A stretch of 64,000 bases of DNA, taken from Lysobacter sp. cf310. Its GTDB lineage: Bacteria > Pseudomonadota > Gammaproteobacteria > Xanthomonadales > Xanthomonadaceae. Under the pieces are notes generated by a model. That model saw only the letters and a program-made list of their open reading frames with translations. It had not been told where the DNA came from and searched no databases. Each line of letters begins with the position of its first letter. The first letter of the stretch is position 1. Positions 7,113-16,087 of the stretch are shown in pieces. A program made the translations under genes and the position numbers. The DNA lies in the NCBI RefSeq assembly GCF_900114355.1, contig NZ_FOSS01000006.1, forward strand, positions 1-64,000, in the 5' to 3' direction.

Positions 7113-10100
7113 TCAGTCCGCCGCGGGCGGGGGCGCGGCCGCCGCGGGCGTGCGCGCGAGGATGAAGGCCAGGCACTGCTCGACCTCCAGCGGCCGCGCC
7201 AGCCAATAGCCCTGGATCTCGTCGCAGCCGTGCTCGCGCAGGAACTCCATCTGCGCCTCCGACTCCACGCCCTCGGCGACCACGTTCAGGCCCAGCGAAT
7301 GGGCCATGGTGATGACGGTGCTGGTGATCGCCTCGTCGTCCGGGTCGCGGCCGAGGTCGCCGACGAACTCCTTGTCGATCTTGAGGGTGTTGATCGGCAG
7401 GCGCTTGAGGTAGGCCAGGGAGGAATAACCGGTGCCGAAGTCGTCCACCGCCAGGCCGACGCCGAGGTCGCGGATCGCCTGCAGGGTGGCCGCGGTCTGC
7501 ACCGCGTTGGCCATGATCACGCTTTCGGTGAGCTCCAGCTCCAGGCGCCAGGCCGGGATGCCGCTTTCGTCGAGCGCGCGCGCGACCGTGCGCGGCAGGT
7601 CGCTGCGCAGCAACTGCAGGGCGGAGACGTTGACCGACATCGACAGCTGGTCCAGGCCCTGCCGGCGCCAGCGTTCCAGGGTGCGGCAGGCCTCGTGCAT
7701 GGCCCACTCGCCGATCTCCAGGATCAGTCCGCTTTCCTCGGCCAGGGGGATGAACTGCGCGGGCGAGATGTCGCCGTACTCGGCGCTGCGCCAGCGCAGC
7801 AGGGCTTCCACGCCGGTGATGCGCTGGTCCTGCAGCGACAATCGCGGCTGGTAGACCAGGCGCAGCTCGCCGCGGTCCAGCACCTTGCGCAGCGCCGCCG
7901 AGATGGTGGCGCGGCGGCGGATCTCGACGTCCATGGCCTCGGTGTAGCGCATGTAGGTGCGGCGGCCGGCGGCCTTGGCCTGGTACATCGCGGTGTCGGC
8001 GTGCTTGAGCAGATCGGTGGGGACCTGGGCGTGGTCGGGGTAGAGGCTGATGCCGATCGAGGGCGAGATCGAGACGTCGTGGCGCTCGTCGAAATCCAGC
8101 GGGGTTTCGAACGCGCGCATCAGCCGGCGCGCGACCGCCTCGGCCTCCTCGGGCGTGTCGATGTTCTCCAGCACCACGGTGAACTCGTCGCCGCCCAGGC
8201 GCGCGACGGTGTGCTCGGCGCCCACGGTTTCCTGCAGGCGGGTCGCGGCGGCGCGCAGGATGCGGTCGCCGGCGGCGTGGCCCAGCGAATCGTTGATGTC
8301 CTTGAAGCGGTCCAGGTCCAGGAACAGCACCGCGATGCGGTGGCCCTGGCGGCGCGCGCGCACGATCGCGCGCGACAGCCGCTCCGACAGCAGGGTGCGG
8401 TTGGGCAGGCTGGTCAGGGTGTCGTAGTTGGCCAAGTAGCGCAGTTCCTGTTCGGCGCGCTTCTGGTCGGTGATGTCGCTGAGCACCGCGACGTAATGGC
8501 TGCGCTGGCCGCCCGCGTCCAGCACCGCGCTGCTCTGCAGCCAGCACAGGAACTCGGCGCCGTCCTTGCGCGACTGCCAGATCTCGCCCGACCAGCGCCC
8601 GCTGCGCTGCAGCTCGGCGCGCATCTCCTGATAGAACTCGGGATCGTGCTGGCGGCTGTCGAGCAGGCTGGCCGAACGCCCGATCACCTCGGCGTCGCCG
8701 TAGCCGGTCATGTGGGTGAAGGCGGGATTGATCGAGACGAAGTGGAAGTCGCGGTCGATCACCGCCACCGCCTCGGCCATGCTGCGCAGGACCTCGCTGG
8801 AGATGCGGCGGTCGCGCTCGGCGCTGCGGTTGGCGGTGATGTCGCGCGCGGTACCGGCCACGCGCAGGGCGCGGCCCTTGGCGTCGCGCTCGACCACGCG
8901 GCCGCGCGCGCGGATCCAGCTCCAGCCGCCGCTGGGATTGCGGATGCGGTGTTCGGACAGGAACAGCGCGGCGTCGCCGCGCAGATGCTGCTTGAGCAGG
9001 TCGAGCACGCGCTGCTGGTCGTCGTTGTGGATCTCGTGATCGTCGACCACGTGGGTCTGGACGCCGATGTCCGGGGTCTGCGCGTGCTGCTCGTCGACGC
9101 GCATGCGGTGCATCTCGCGCCGGCTCAGGTCGTAATCCCAGAACTGCTCGCCCGAGGCCCACAGCGCCAGCTTCAGGCGCTCCTCGCGCTCGCGGATCTG
9201 CTGGAAGTAGCCGCGCTCGCGCTGGCGCGCGCGGTGCCAGCGCCAGCCCGCGCTGGCGAGCAGGGCGATCAGGGCCAGGGCCGCGGCCAGGATCACCATC
9301 GGGTGCCGCCACAGCGGCGGCGCGACGTGGATCGGGATCACCAGCTCGCGCGAGTTCCACACGCCGTCGCGGTTGGTGGCCTGGGCGCGGAAGGTGTAGC
9401 GGCCGGCGGGCAGGCGGGTGTAGGTGATGTCCTGGCGCATGCCGTTCTCGATCCAGCCGCGATCGAAGCCGTCCATGCGGTAGCGGTAGCGGATGCTGGA
9501 ATCGGGCGCGAAATCCAGCGCGCCCACGCGCAGGCGCAGGATGCCGGCCGCCGCAGGCACGTCCAGGCGCGCGGGCTGCCACAGCGCGCCGCTGTCGACC
9601 GTGGCCTCGGCGCCGATCCAGGCCCCGAGCAGGCGCACCGGCGGGGTGTAGCGCGAATCGACCATGCGCGCAGGCAGGAACAGGTTCAGGCCGCGCACGC
9701 CGCCGAACACGAAGCGGCCGTCGCGCAGCTGGGTGACGGCGCCGCCGTTGAATTCCAGATCCTGCAGGCCGTCGGCCAGGCCGTAGCGGCGCACCCAGCC
9801 CGGCGCCACGTCGAAGCGGAGGATGCCGGCGTCGGTGCCCAGCCACAGGCGCCCGTTCGGCCCCTCGGCGATGGTGAACACCACCGGCACCGGCCGTTCG
9901 TTCAAGGCCGCGCCCAGCGGATGCACGAAACGGAGCTCGCCGCCGCGTTCGACCACGCGGTCGAGGCCGGCGTGGCCGCCGACCCAGATCGTGCCGTCCT
10001 CGGACTGGTGCAGGGCACGCACGAGGTTGCCGGCCAGGCTGTTGGGGTTGTCGGCTTCGTGGCGGTAGTGGCGCATGCGCCCGCTGGCGGGCTCCAGCAG

Positions 10101-11657
10101 GTCCAGGCCGTCGCCGGTGCCCAGCCAGATCCGGTGCTGGCGGTCCTCCAGCAGGGCGTGCACCACCGGATGGCTGAGGCCCTTGGGGTCGCCCTCGCGG
10201 TAGCCGTACTGGGCGATCGCGCCACTGGCGGGGTCGTAGTGCAGGGCGCCGGAGCCGGTGCTGCCCAGCCATAGGGTGCCGTCGCCGGCGACGAGCAGAC
10301 TGCGCAGCGCGGTGGCGCTGTACGGGCCCAGATCGATGCGTTCGAGCTGGCGCGTGGCCGGATCCAGCCGGCGCAGGCCCTGGCTGGTCGCGACCCAGAG
10401 CCGGTCGCGGTCGGCGCGGCCGAAGGCCATCACCCGCACGCCGTCGCCGACCAGGCGGGTGTAGTCCTCGAAGCGGTCCTGCTGCAGGTCGTAGCGCAGC
10501 AGGCGCGCGTTGTCGCTGCCCAGCCAGAGCGCGCCGCCGGCGTCCTCGATGATGGCGCGCATGCTGTCGTCGGCGGCGGCATTGCGCGGGCGCCCGCCGT
10601 CGATGTCGAGCACGTAGCTGAAACGGGTGCCGCGCGGATCGGCCAGGGCGACGCCGCGGAAAGTGCCGCCGACCCAGAGCAGGCCGCCGTGATCGACCAT
10701 CAGGCTGGCGATGGTGTCCTCGGGCAGGCCGGCGCCGATGCCGGCGTCCTCGCGCACCGCCTCGACCTGGCCGCTGTCCGGGTCGTAGCGGCGCAGGCCG
10801 TCGCCGAACACCGACAACCACAGGCGGCGATCGGGCGCCTCGACGATCGCGCGCACGTCGGCGGGCGGCGCCGGCTCGGCGCTTTCGGCCGGCAAGGCGC
10901 GGATCAGGCTGCGGCCGTCGCTGTGCAGGCGGAACAGGCCGTCCTTGCGGCCGATCCAGATCTGGCCACGGTGGTCGCGCAGCAGGCTGGCCACCGGCTG
11001 CGGGTCGATCCGCTCGACCCGGTCGTCGGTGCCGATCCGGTACAGGCCGGCGGCGTTGCCGTACCAGACGTTGCCGTCGATGTCGGACACCAGCTTCTGC
11101 CAGGGCCGGTCGCGCGCGCTGTCGGGCAGCTTCAGCAGGGTCTGGCGACGGCCGCTGGCCGGATCCATGCGTTCCAGCCCGGCCAGGCTGCCCACCCAGA
11201 CCCGGCCGCCGCGGTAGAGCAGGGCCATGACCTGGCGCGAGGCCTGGCTGCCGCCCGCGGCCGAGTAGCGGCGGATGCGGCCGCTGGCCAGGTCCAGCCG
11301 GGCCACGTATTCGGAGTAGGTGCCGACCCACAGCGCGCGCTCGCTTTCCATCGCCAGCGCGGTCACGTAGCTGTCGGGCAGGCTGGCCGGATCGCGCGGA
11401 TCGTGGCGGTAGGGCACGAAGCGCTGGCCGTCGTAGCGGTGCAGGCCGCCCTGGGTGCCGACCCAGACGAAGCCCTGGGCGTCCTGGGCCAGCGCGGTCA
11501 CCGAGTTCTGGGCCAGGCCGATTTCGCTGCCCAGACGGGTGAAGTAATAGTCCCGGGTCGCCGCCGCGACCGGCAACACCATGCCCGCCAACGCCAGCAG
11601 AGCGCTGAGCAGACCGGCGACGCGAATAGCGGCGATGGAGGATGGACGCACGGACAC
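7113..11657 (-). CDS. Propeller-sensor diguanylate cyclase/phosphodiesterase
   Basis: This 1,514-residue envelope sensor contains, in order: a signal peptide (1-33); two seven-bladed periplasmic propellers built from repeats such as LWVGT..GL.R.D (about 35-690); a Y_Y_Y immunoglobulin-like domain; a transmembrane helix (about 786-806); two PAS domains (about 830-1070); GGDEF; and EAL. The GGDEF motif is intact near 1155 (RLGGDEF), as is EALLRW near 1282 with DDFGTGYSSL near 1402 and its KID lysine. The protein could therefore both make and degrade c-di-GMP in response to an external ligand. The start is GTG. It sits between the ZapB-like gene and ygfB, a place where E. coli has no such gene. 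The ligand is unknown. Confidence 0.93.
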   Translation of the reverse strand: MSVRPSSIAAIRVAGLLSALLALAGMVLPVAAATRDYYFTRLGSEIGLAQNSVTALAQDAQGFVWVGTQGGLHRYDGQRFVPYRHDPRDPASLPDSYVTALAMESERALWVGTYSEYVARLDLASGRIRRYSAAGGSQASRQVMALLYRGGRVWVGSLAGLERMDPASGRRQTLLKLPDSARDRPWQKLVSDIDGNVWYGNAAGLYRIGTDDRVERIDPQPVASLLRDHRGQIWIGRKDGLFRLHSDGRSLIRALPAESAEPAPPADVRAIVEAPDRRLWLSVFGDGLRRYDPDSGQVEAVREDAGIGAGLPEDTIASLMVDHGGLLWVGGTFRGVALADPRGTRFSYVLDIDGGRPRNAAADDSMRAIIEDAGGALWLGSDNARLLRYDLQQDRFEDYTRLVGDGVRVMAFGRADRDRLWVATSQGLRRLDPATRQLERIDLGPYSATALRSLLVAGDGTLWLGSTGSGALHYDPASGAIAQYGYREGDPKGLSHPVVHALLEDRQHRIWLGTGDGLDLLEPASGRMRHYRHEADNPNSLAGNLVRALHQSEDGTIWVGGHAGLDRVVERGGELRFVHPLGAALNERPVPVVFTIAEGPNGRLWLGTDAGILRFDVAPGWVRRYGLADGLQDLEFNGGAVTQLRDGRFVFGGVRGLNLFLPARMVDSRYTPPVRLLGAWIGAEATVDSGALWQPARLDVPAAAGILRLRVGALDFAPDSSIRYRYRMDGFDRGWIENGMRQDITYTRLPAGRYTFRAQATNRDGVWNSRELVIPIHVAPPLWRHPMVILAAALALIALLASAGWRWHRARQRERGYFQQIREREERLKLALWASGEQFWDYDLSRREMHRMRVDEQHAQTPDIGVQTHVVDDHEIHNDDQQRVLDLLKQHLRGDAALFLSEHRIRNPSGGWSWIRARGRVVERDAKGRALRVAGTARDITANRSAERDRRISSEVLRSMAEAVAVIDRDFHFVSINPAFTHMTGYGDAEVIGRSASLLDSRQHDPEFYQEMRAELQRSGRWSGEIWQSRKDGAEFLCWLQSSAVLDAGGQRSHYVAVLSDITDQKRAEQELRYLANYDTLTSLPNRTLLSERLSRAIVRARRQGHRIAVLFLDLDRFKDINDSLGHAAGDRILRAAATRLQETVGAEHTVARLGGDEFTVVLENIDTPEEAEAVARRLMRAFETPLDFDERHDVSISPSIGISLYPDHAQVPTDLLKHADTAMYQAKAAGRRTYMRYTEAMDVEIRRRATISAALRKVLDRGELRLVYQPRLSLQDQRITGVEALLRWRSAEYGDISPAQFIPLAEESGLILEIGEWAMHEACRTLERWRRQGLDQLSMSVNVSALQLLRSDLPRTVARALDESGIPAWRLELELTESVIMANAVQTAATLQAIRDLGVGLAVDDFGTGYSSLAYLKRLPINTLKIDKEFVGDLGRDPDDEAITSTVITMAHSLGLNVVAEGVESEAQMEFLREHGCDEIQGYWLARPLEVEQCLAFILARTPAAAAPPPAAD

Positions 11658-11756
11658 CGGGGCGCAGGGCGTGGCAGCGCGCAGTGTAGGCAGGCGTCGT
11701 CCGCCGCAACAAGCCGCGCGCCGGCGTTGCTAAACTGGCGCAACCCCCACGCAGCC

Positions 11757-12311
11757 ATGCCAGTGCCCTCCATCGAACTGCCCGACCTGTCCGCCGTCGA
11801 CGCCCAGAGCCGCCAACTCTCGCTCGCCGCCTCGCCTTCCGAACTCCATGGGGCCCTGTGCGGCTGGCTCGCCGGCGGCGGCGCCTCGCTGCGCGAATGG
11901 CCGGCCAAGGTCCTGGCCGACGATGCCGTGGCCACGCCGGAGGCCGACAGCGCGCTGGATCGGCTGCGCCTGGCCAGCGCCGCGCAGTTGTCCGACCGCA
12001 GTTTCGATTTCGCCCTGCTGCTGCCCGACGCCGAGGCCTCGTTGTCCGAGCGCAGCGGCGCGCTGTTCGACTGGTGCCGCGGTTTCCTCGGCGGCTTCGG
12101 CCTGGCCGGCGCCTCGGCCAACGCGCTGTCGGTGGAAGGTCGCGAGGCGTTGGGCGATCTGGCCAAGCTCGCGGTCGCCCAACCGCAGGACGACGGCGAC
12201 GAAGAGGACGAGGAAGCGCTGGTCGAGATCGAGGAGTTCGTGCGCGTGGCGGCGCTGCTGCTGCACGGCGACTGCGTGCTGGCCAGCCAGCATCGGCAAC
12301 GTTTGAACTGA
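11757..12311 (+). CDS. ygfB: UPF0149 (YgfB) family protein
   Basis: This 184-residue acidic, all-helical protein of the YgfB/YecA family has the family core ELHGALCGWLAG near the N-terminus, FDWCRGFLGGFG in the middle and EEFVRVAALLLHGD near the end. In Pseudomonas a homologue modulates beta-lactamase regulation, but no general activity is established. The gene precedes pepP by 19 bases and is divergent from the sensor gene, as ygfB-pepP is in E. coli. The frame is open far upstream without protein-like sequence, so the ATG at 11757 was chosen. Confidence 0.9.
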   Translation: MPVPSIELPDLSAVDAQSRQLSLAASPSELHGALCGWLAGGGASLREWPAKVLADDAVATPEADSALDRLRLASAAQLSDRSFDFALLLPDAEASLSERSGALFDWCRGFLGGFGLAGASANALSVEGREALGDLAKLAVAQPQDDGDEEDEEALVEIEEFVRVAALLLHGDCVLASQHRQRLN

Positions 12312-12330
12312 ACCCGAGGACGTCGCGACG

Positions 12331-13659
12331 ATGACTACCGCCGGCATCGCCAGCCAGATTTCCGCCAAGGCCTACGCGCGCCGCCGCAAGCAGCTCATGC
12401 GCATGGCCGGCGACGACGCCATCCTGGTGCTGCCGTCGGCGAACGAGTTGATCCGCAGCCGCGACACCCATTACCCGTACCGGCAGGATTCCGATCTGTG
12501 GTACCTCACCGGTTTTCCCGAGCCCGAGGCGGTGCTGGTGCTGGTGCCGGGCCGCAAGCACGGCGAAACCCTGCTGTTCTGCCGCGAGCGCGATCTCGAG
12601 CGCGAAGGCTGGGACGGTCCGCGTTTCGGCCCCGAGGGCGCGGTCGAGGCCTTCGGCCTGGACGACGCCTATCCGATCGCCGACCTCGACGACATCCTGC
12701 CCGGCCTGCTCGAAGGCCGTTCGCGCGTGTACTACCACTTCGGCCGCGATCAGGAGTTCGACCTCAAGCTGATCGGCTGGCTCAACCGCGTGCGCGCGAT
12801 GGTGCGCCAGGGCGCGCAGCCGCCGCACGAGTTCCTCGAGCTCGGCCATCTGCTCGACGAGATGCGTCTGTTCAAGGACCGCGACGAGCTCAAGCTGATG
12901 CAGCGCGCGGCCGACATCAGCGTGCAGGCGCACGAGGTGGCGATGCGCGCGGCGCGTCCGGGCGTGCGCGAATACGAATTGCAGGCCGAGCTCGAACGCG
13001 TGTTCCGCATGCACGATGCCGAGCCGGCCTACGGCAGCATCGTCGGCGCCGGCGCCAACGCTTGCGTGTTGCACTACCGCGCCAACAACGGCGTGGCGCG
13101 CGACGGCGATCTGGTCCTGATCGACGCGGGCGCGGAATTCCGCGGTTACGCGGCCGACATCACCCGCACGTTTCCGGTCAGCGGCCGTTTCAGCGCGCCG
13201 CAGCGCGCGCTGCACGATCTGGTCGGCGCGGCCCAGGCGGCGGCGCTGGCGCAGGCACGCCCGGGCGTGGCTTACGAGGCGGGGCACAACGCGGCGGTCG
13301 AAACCTTGACCGAAGGTCTGCTCAAGCTCGGGCTGCTCAAGGGCAAGCTGGAGAAGAACATCGCCGACGGCAGTTATCGGCGCTACTACCGGCACAAGAC
13401 CGGGCATTGGCTGGGCCTGGACGTGCACGATGTCGGCGAGTATCGGATCGAGGGGGAGTCGCGCCTGCTGGAGCCGGGGATGGTGTTCACCATCGAGCCG
13501 GGGTTGTACGTGTCGGCCGACGACACCAGCGTGGATCCGAAGTGGCGGGGTATCGGCATCCGCACCGAGGACGATGTGTTGGTCACCAAGGATGGCTATC
13601 AGGTGCTGACCGACAAGCTGGCGCGCAGCGCCGATGAGATCGAGGCGTTGATGGGGTAG
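12331..13659 (+). CDS. pepP: Xaa-Pro aminopeptidase
   Basis: PepP removes the N-terminal residue from peptides with proline in second place. The 442-residue product has the aminopeptidase P N-terminal domain (about 1-170) and the pita-bread M24 domain. All five dinuclear metal ligands are visible: D265 (IDAGAEF), D276 (ADITRTF), H359 (HWLGLDVHD), E389 (TIEPGLY) and E413 (RTEDDV). A CGAGGAC ribosome-binding site precedes the ATG. It follows ygfB closely and is probably cotranscribed; ubiH and visC, which follow pepP in E. coli, are absent here. Confidence 0.96.
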   Translation: MTTAGIASQISAKAYARRRKQLMRMAGDDAILVLPSANELIRSRDTHYPYRQDSDLWYLTGFPEPEAVLVLVPGRKHGETLLFCRERDLEREGWDGPRFGPEGAVEAFGLDDAYPIADLDDILPGLLEGRSRVYYHFGRDQEFDLKLIGWLNRVRAMVRQGAQPPHEFLELGHLLDEMRLFKDRDELKLMQRAADISVQAHEVAMRAARPGVREYELQAELERVFRMHDAEPAYGSIVGAGANACVLHYRANNGVARDGDLVLIDAGAEFRGYAADITRTFPVSGRFSAPQRALHDLVGAAQAAALAQARPGVAYEAGHNAAVETLTEGLLKLGLLKGKLEKNIADGSYRRYYRHKTGHWLGLDVHDVGEYRIEGESRLLEPGMVFTIEPGLYVSADDTSVDPKWRGIGIRTEDDVLVTKDGYQVLTDKLARSADEIEALMG

Positions 13660-13965
13660 GGGGCGTTGTTTTCGCCCGCGCCCCTCGTTCTGGTCGCTCG
13701 CTGTCGCTGTCGCTGTCCCTCGGCTGTGCTCGCCACTTCTCGCGCTTCGGGCTGGTCTAAGGTCGGCTCTAGTTGTTGCTCGTCATCTCCGCGAAGGCGG
13801 GCTCCGCTTTACTTCGGCGGAGCCGAGCATCCAGTGTCTTTAGCATGCGCTCACATGCAAGTCCGCTTTCGCCTTTGATTCCCTCCTTCGGGCCATTTTC
13901 TTTTGCCCCTAGCTCCCTCCTTTGGAAAAGGAGGGTTGGGGAGGATTTGCTTTGGCTTTGCTTTC
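13660..13965. other. Gene-free region with dispersed repeat units
   Basis: No gene is seen. It holds a GTCATCTCCGCGAAGGCGG unit at about 13781-13800 (also near 42642 and 43040) and, at about 13912-13960, a CTCCCTCCTTTGGAAAAGGAGGG unit related to those at 47930, 48010 and 50910. These are common intergenic repeats of the family. The composite repeat listed next follows directly. Confidence 0.6.
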
Positions 13966-14265
13966 GTCTCTCCGTCACGAAGGTCAAAGGCTTCCGCGCG
14001 CTTCGCGCACGGGTCACTTTCTCTTGCTAGCCCAAGAGAAAGTAACCAAAGAGAAGGGCTAGCTTGACCAAACCTCCCCTGCGGGTTCGGGGCTGGCGCG
14101 GGGATTTTTCGAATGGACGTCCCTGTCCATTCGAAAAACGGCGCGCGTCCTGCGCGCCGCCCTTCGGGTCTACGGTTGGTCGGGTGAGTGCGGGGCTTTT
14201 GGAATTGAATGCCGGGGCAACAGCAACAGCAACAGCAACGGCAACGACAACGACAACGACAACCG
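13966..14265 (+). repeat. Composite two-hairpin repeat, copy 1
   Basis: Related to the block at 42692-43003. Shared parts, in order: AAGGTCAA-GGCTT; the palindrome ACTTTCTCTTG..CAAGAGAAAGT (14016-14043); AACCAAAGAGAAGGGC; CAAACCTCCCCTGCG; a 14-bp stem TTTTTCGAATGGAC/GTCCATTCGAAAAA (14105-14138); a 7-bp GGCGCGC/GCGCGCC stem (14140-14158); CGGGTCT; and a CAACAG/CAACGA microsatellite (14218-14262). No protein-coding frame is credible. Its two hairpins, conserved between copies 28 kb apart, mark it as a mobile or structured intergenic element. Confidence 0.8.
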
Positions 14266-14305
14266 CAATGGTGTGCTGGCGCTGTCTCGCGGACGCGATC
14301 GGACT

Positions 14306-14340
14306 CGTAGGATGTGGTGAGCCGTAGGCGAACCGCATCG
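14306..14340. repeat. GTAGGATGTGGTGAGCC dispersed repeat
   Basis: The GTAGGATGTGGTGAGCCG-AGGCGAACCGCATCG unit folds through GGTGAGCC/GGCG..CC. It recurs at 30852-30886 and inverted at 42515-42545, always between genes. The remainder, 14341-14425, shows nothing. Confidence 0.65.
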
Positions 14341-14425
14341 TTGCGTGGTGGCTGTTGCCGGCGAGGGGTGCGTGCAAGCTTTAGGTCGACATGCGCAGCG
14401 GCCAGCGCATGCCTGGCCCTTGGGC

Positions 14426-15316
14426 CTACGGCCCCATCGCGGCCAACACCGCGTCCACGAAGCGGCTGAGCTTGGGCAACGGCTGGCGGTCGCGTGGGTA
14501 CAGCAGGTGCACCGGGCGCGGCGGCGGTAGGTCGTGTTCGAACAAGGGCAGCAATCGGCCGGCGGCGAGGTCGTCGGCCAACAGCACTTCGGGCTGCAGC
14601 AGAATGCCGCAGCCGTCCAGGGCCGCGCGACGCAGGGCGTCGCCGTGATTGGAGGCGAAGCGGCCGCTCAGGCGCAGCGGCTCGCCGCCCAGGCTCGCGA
14701 ATCGCCAGCCCGCCTTGGGGTGCCAGAGCAGATGATTCAGGCAACTGTGCTGCGCCAGTTCGCTCGGGCTGTGCGGCGTGCCGCGTTCGCGCAGATAGTC
14801 GGGCGAGGCGCACACGATCATGCGGTAGGGCCGCAACGGGCGCGCGACCAAGTGGTCGGAATCGGGCAGGGGGGCGATGCGGATCGCGGCGTCGTAGCCT
14901 TCGGCGATCAGGTCGCTCATGCGATCGGCCAGGAACAGATCCACCGATATGTCCGGGTAGGCGCGTAGGAACGCGGTCACCATCGGCGCGACCGCGGCGG
15001 TACCCAGGGTCAGGGGCGCCGTCACCCGCAGATGCCCGCGCGGGCGCGCGTGGTCCTGCAGGCGTTCGGCCACGGTCTCGGCGCGGCGCACCTGCTCCAG
15101 CGCCGATCGCGCTTCGTCCAGGAAAGCCGCGCCGACTTCGGTCAACCGTTGCTTGCGGGTGTCGCGCTGAAGCAGGCGCGCGCCCAGGTGCGCTTCCAGC
15201 TGGCGTATGTGCTTGCCGACCATCACCGCCGACACGCGTTGCGCCTGCGCGGCCGCGGCGAAGCTGCCGGTGTCGGCGACCGAAACGAATACCGCCATCG
15301 CGCGCAGCAGGTCCAT
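14426..15316 (-). CDS. LysR-family transcriptional regulator
   Basis: This 296-residue regulator has an N-terminal winged helix-turn-helix (about 1-60: AMAVFVSVADTGSFAAAAQ..VSAVMVGKHIRQLE) and a two-lobed ligand-binding domain (about 88-290: GHLRVTAPLTLGTAAVAPMV, IVCASPDYL). The MVGKHIRQLEAHLGARLL form is typical of the CrgA/YafC-like branch. The start at MDLLRAM is right for the family; the in-frame extension upstream is not protein-like. It is divergent from the SDR gene 98 bases away and probably controls it together with itself. Confidence 0.93.
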   Translation of the reverse strand: MDLLRAMAVFVSVADTGSFAAAAQAQRVSAVMVGKHIRQLEAHLGARLLQRDTRKQRLTEVGAAFLDEARSALEQVRRAETVAERLQDHARPRGHLRVTAPLTLGTAAVAPMVTAFLRAYPDISVDLFLADRMSDLIAEGYDAAIRIAPLPDSDHLVARPLRPYRMIVCASPDYLRERGTPHSPSELAQHSCLNHLLWHPKAGWRFASLGGEPLRLSGRFASNHGDALRRAALDGCGILLQPEVLLADDLAAGRLLPLFEHDLPPPRPVHLLYPRDRQPLPKLSRFVDAVLAAMGP

Positions 15317-15414
15317 GGCTAACCGGGAGTTAGGAGTGCCCGAAATGCTAGCGCATAGCCCGACGCGGATCCGGCGCACAGACTGAGGACCTTCCCCACC
15401 GATGGAGTTCCACC

Positions 15415-16011
15415 ATGAAGATCCTGCTAGTCGGCGCCAGCGGCACCCTGGGCCGCGCCATCGCCCAGGCCCTGTCCCATCACGACGTGCTGGCCGCCAG
15501 CCGCAACAGCGCCGACTATCCGGTCGACATCACCGACGACGCCAGCGTCGCGGCGCTGCTGCGCAAGACCGGCAAAGTCGACGCCATCGTCTCCGCGGCC
15601 GGCGTACTGCACTTCGGGCCGCTGCCGGAGATGACGCCGGCGCAGTTCACGGTCGGCTTGAACGACAAACTGCTGGGCCAGGTGCGCCTCGCCCTGCTCG
15701 GTCAGCACGCGCTCAACGACGGCGGTTCGATCACCCTGACCACCGGCATCGTCGCCGACGAGCCGATTCGTTCGGGCGCCAACGCCAGCGCGGTCAACCG
15801 CGCGCTGGAAGGCTTCGTGCAGGGCGCCGCATTCGAGCTGCAGCGCGGCGTGCGCATCAACGCGGTCAGCCCCAGCGTGCTGACCGAATCCTGGGGCGAC
15901 TACGGCGCTTTCTTCCCCGGTTTCGAACCGGTGACCGCCGCCCGCGCCGCGTTGGCCTACCAGCGCAGCGTCGAGGGCGTGCAGAGCGGTCGGGTGTATC
16001 GGGTCTGGTAA
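15415..16011 (+). CDS. Short-chain dehydrogenase-like protein
   Basis: This 198-residue Rossmann protein begins MKILLVGASGTLGRAIA, the nucleotide-binding glycine motif, followed by VDITDDASV and AAGVLHFG. The usual catalytic YxxxK is missing: the aligned stretch reads NASAVNRALEGFVQGAAFEL, after which RINAVSPSVLTESW follows as in true SDRs. It belongs to a short, atypical SDR branch seen beside LysR regulators. NADP(H) binding is likely; the reaction is not predictable and may be non-standard. The shared promoter region with the LysR gene suggests regulation by it. Confidence 0.88.
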   Translation: MKILLVGASGTLGRAIAQALSHHDVLAASRNSADYPVDITDDASVAALLRKTGKVDAIVSAAGVLHFGPLPEMTPAQFTVGLNDKLLGQVRLALLGQHALNDGGSITLTTGIVADEPIRSGANASAVNRALEGFVQGAAFELQRGVRINAVSPSVLTESWGDYGAFFPGFEPVTAARAALAYQRSVEGVQSGRVYRVW

Positions 16012-16020
16012 GGCCTTGCG

Positions 16021-16047
16021 GCGCCCGCGCCGTAGCGGCGCGGGCGC
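16021..16047. terminator. GC hairpin between convergent genes
   Basis: GCGCCCGCGCC-GTAGC-GGCGCGGGCGC is an 11-bp perfect stem 10 bases after the SDR stop, ahead of the converging phosphatase-like gene. No T-run is present; the terminator role is inferred from position. Confidence 0.45.
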
Positions 16048-16087
16048 GCTGCGCAGGGCCCCGTATCGGCCGTCGCGCGAACCTGGC

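Noticed and set aside
7048-13428. A 2,126-codon open frame antisense to the sensor, ygfB and pepP genes
   Set aside because: Composition is Arg/Ala/Pro/Gly-rich with no domain. It is an antisense frame kept open by high G+C; the genes on the other frames have full family motifs.
14064-14327. A Thr-rich 87-codon frame over the microsatellite (run of Thr/Ala codons)
   Set aside because: It is simply the translation of the CAACAG/CAACGA microsatellite within the dispersed repeat and lacks a ribosome-binding site.
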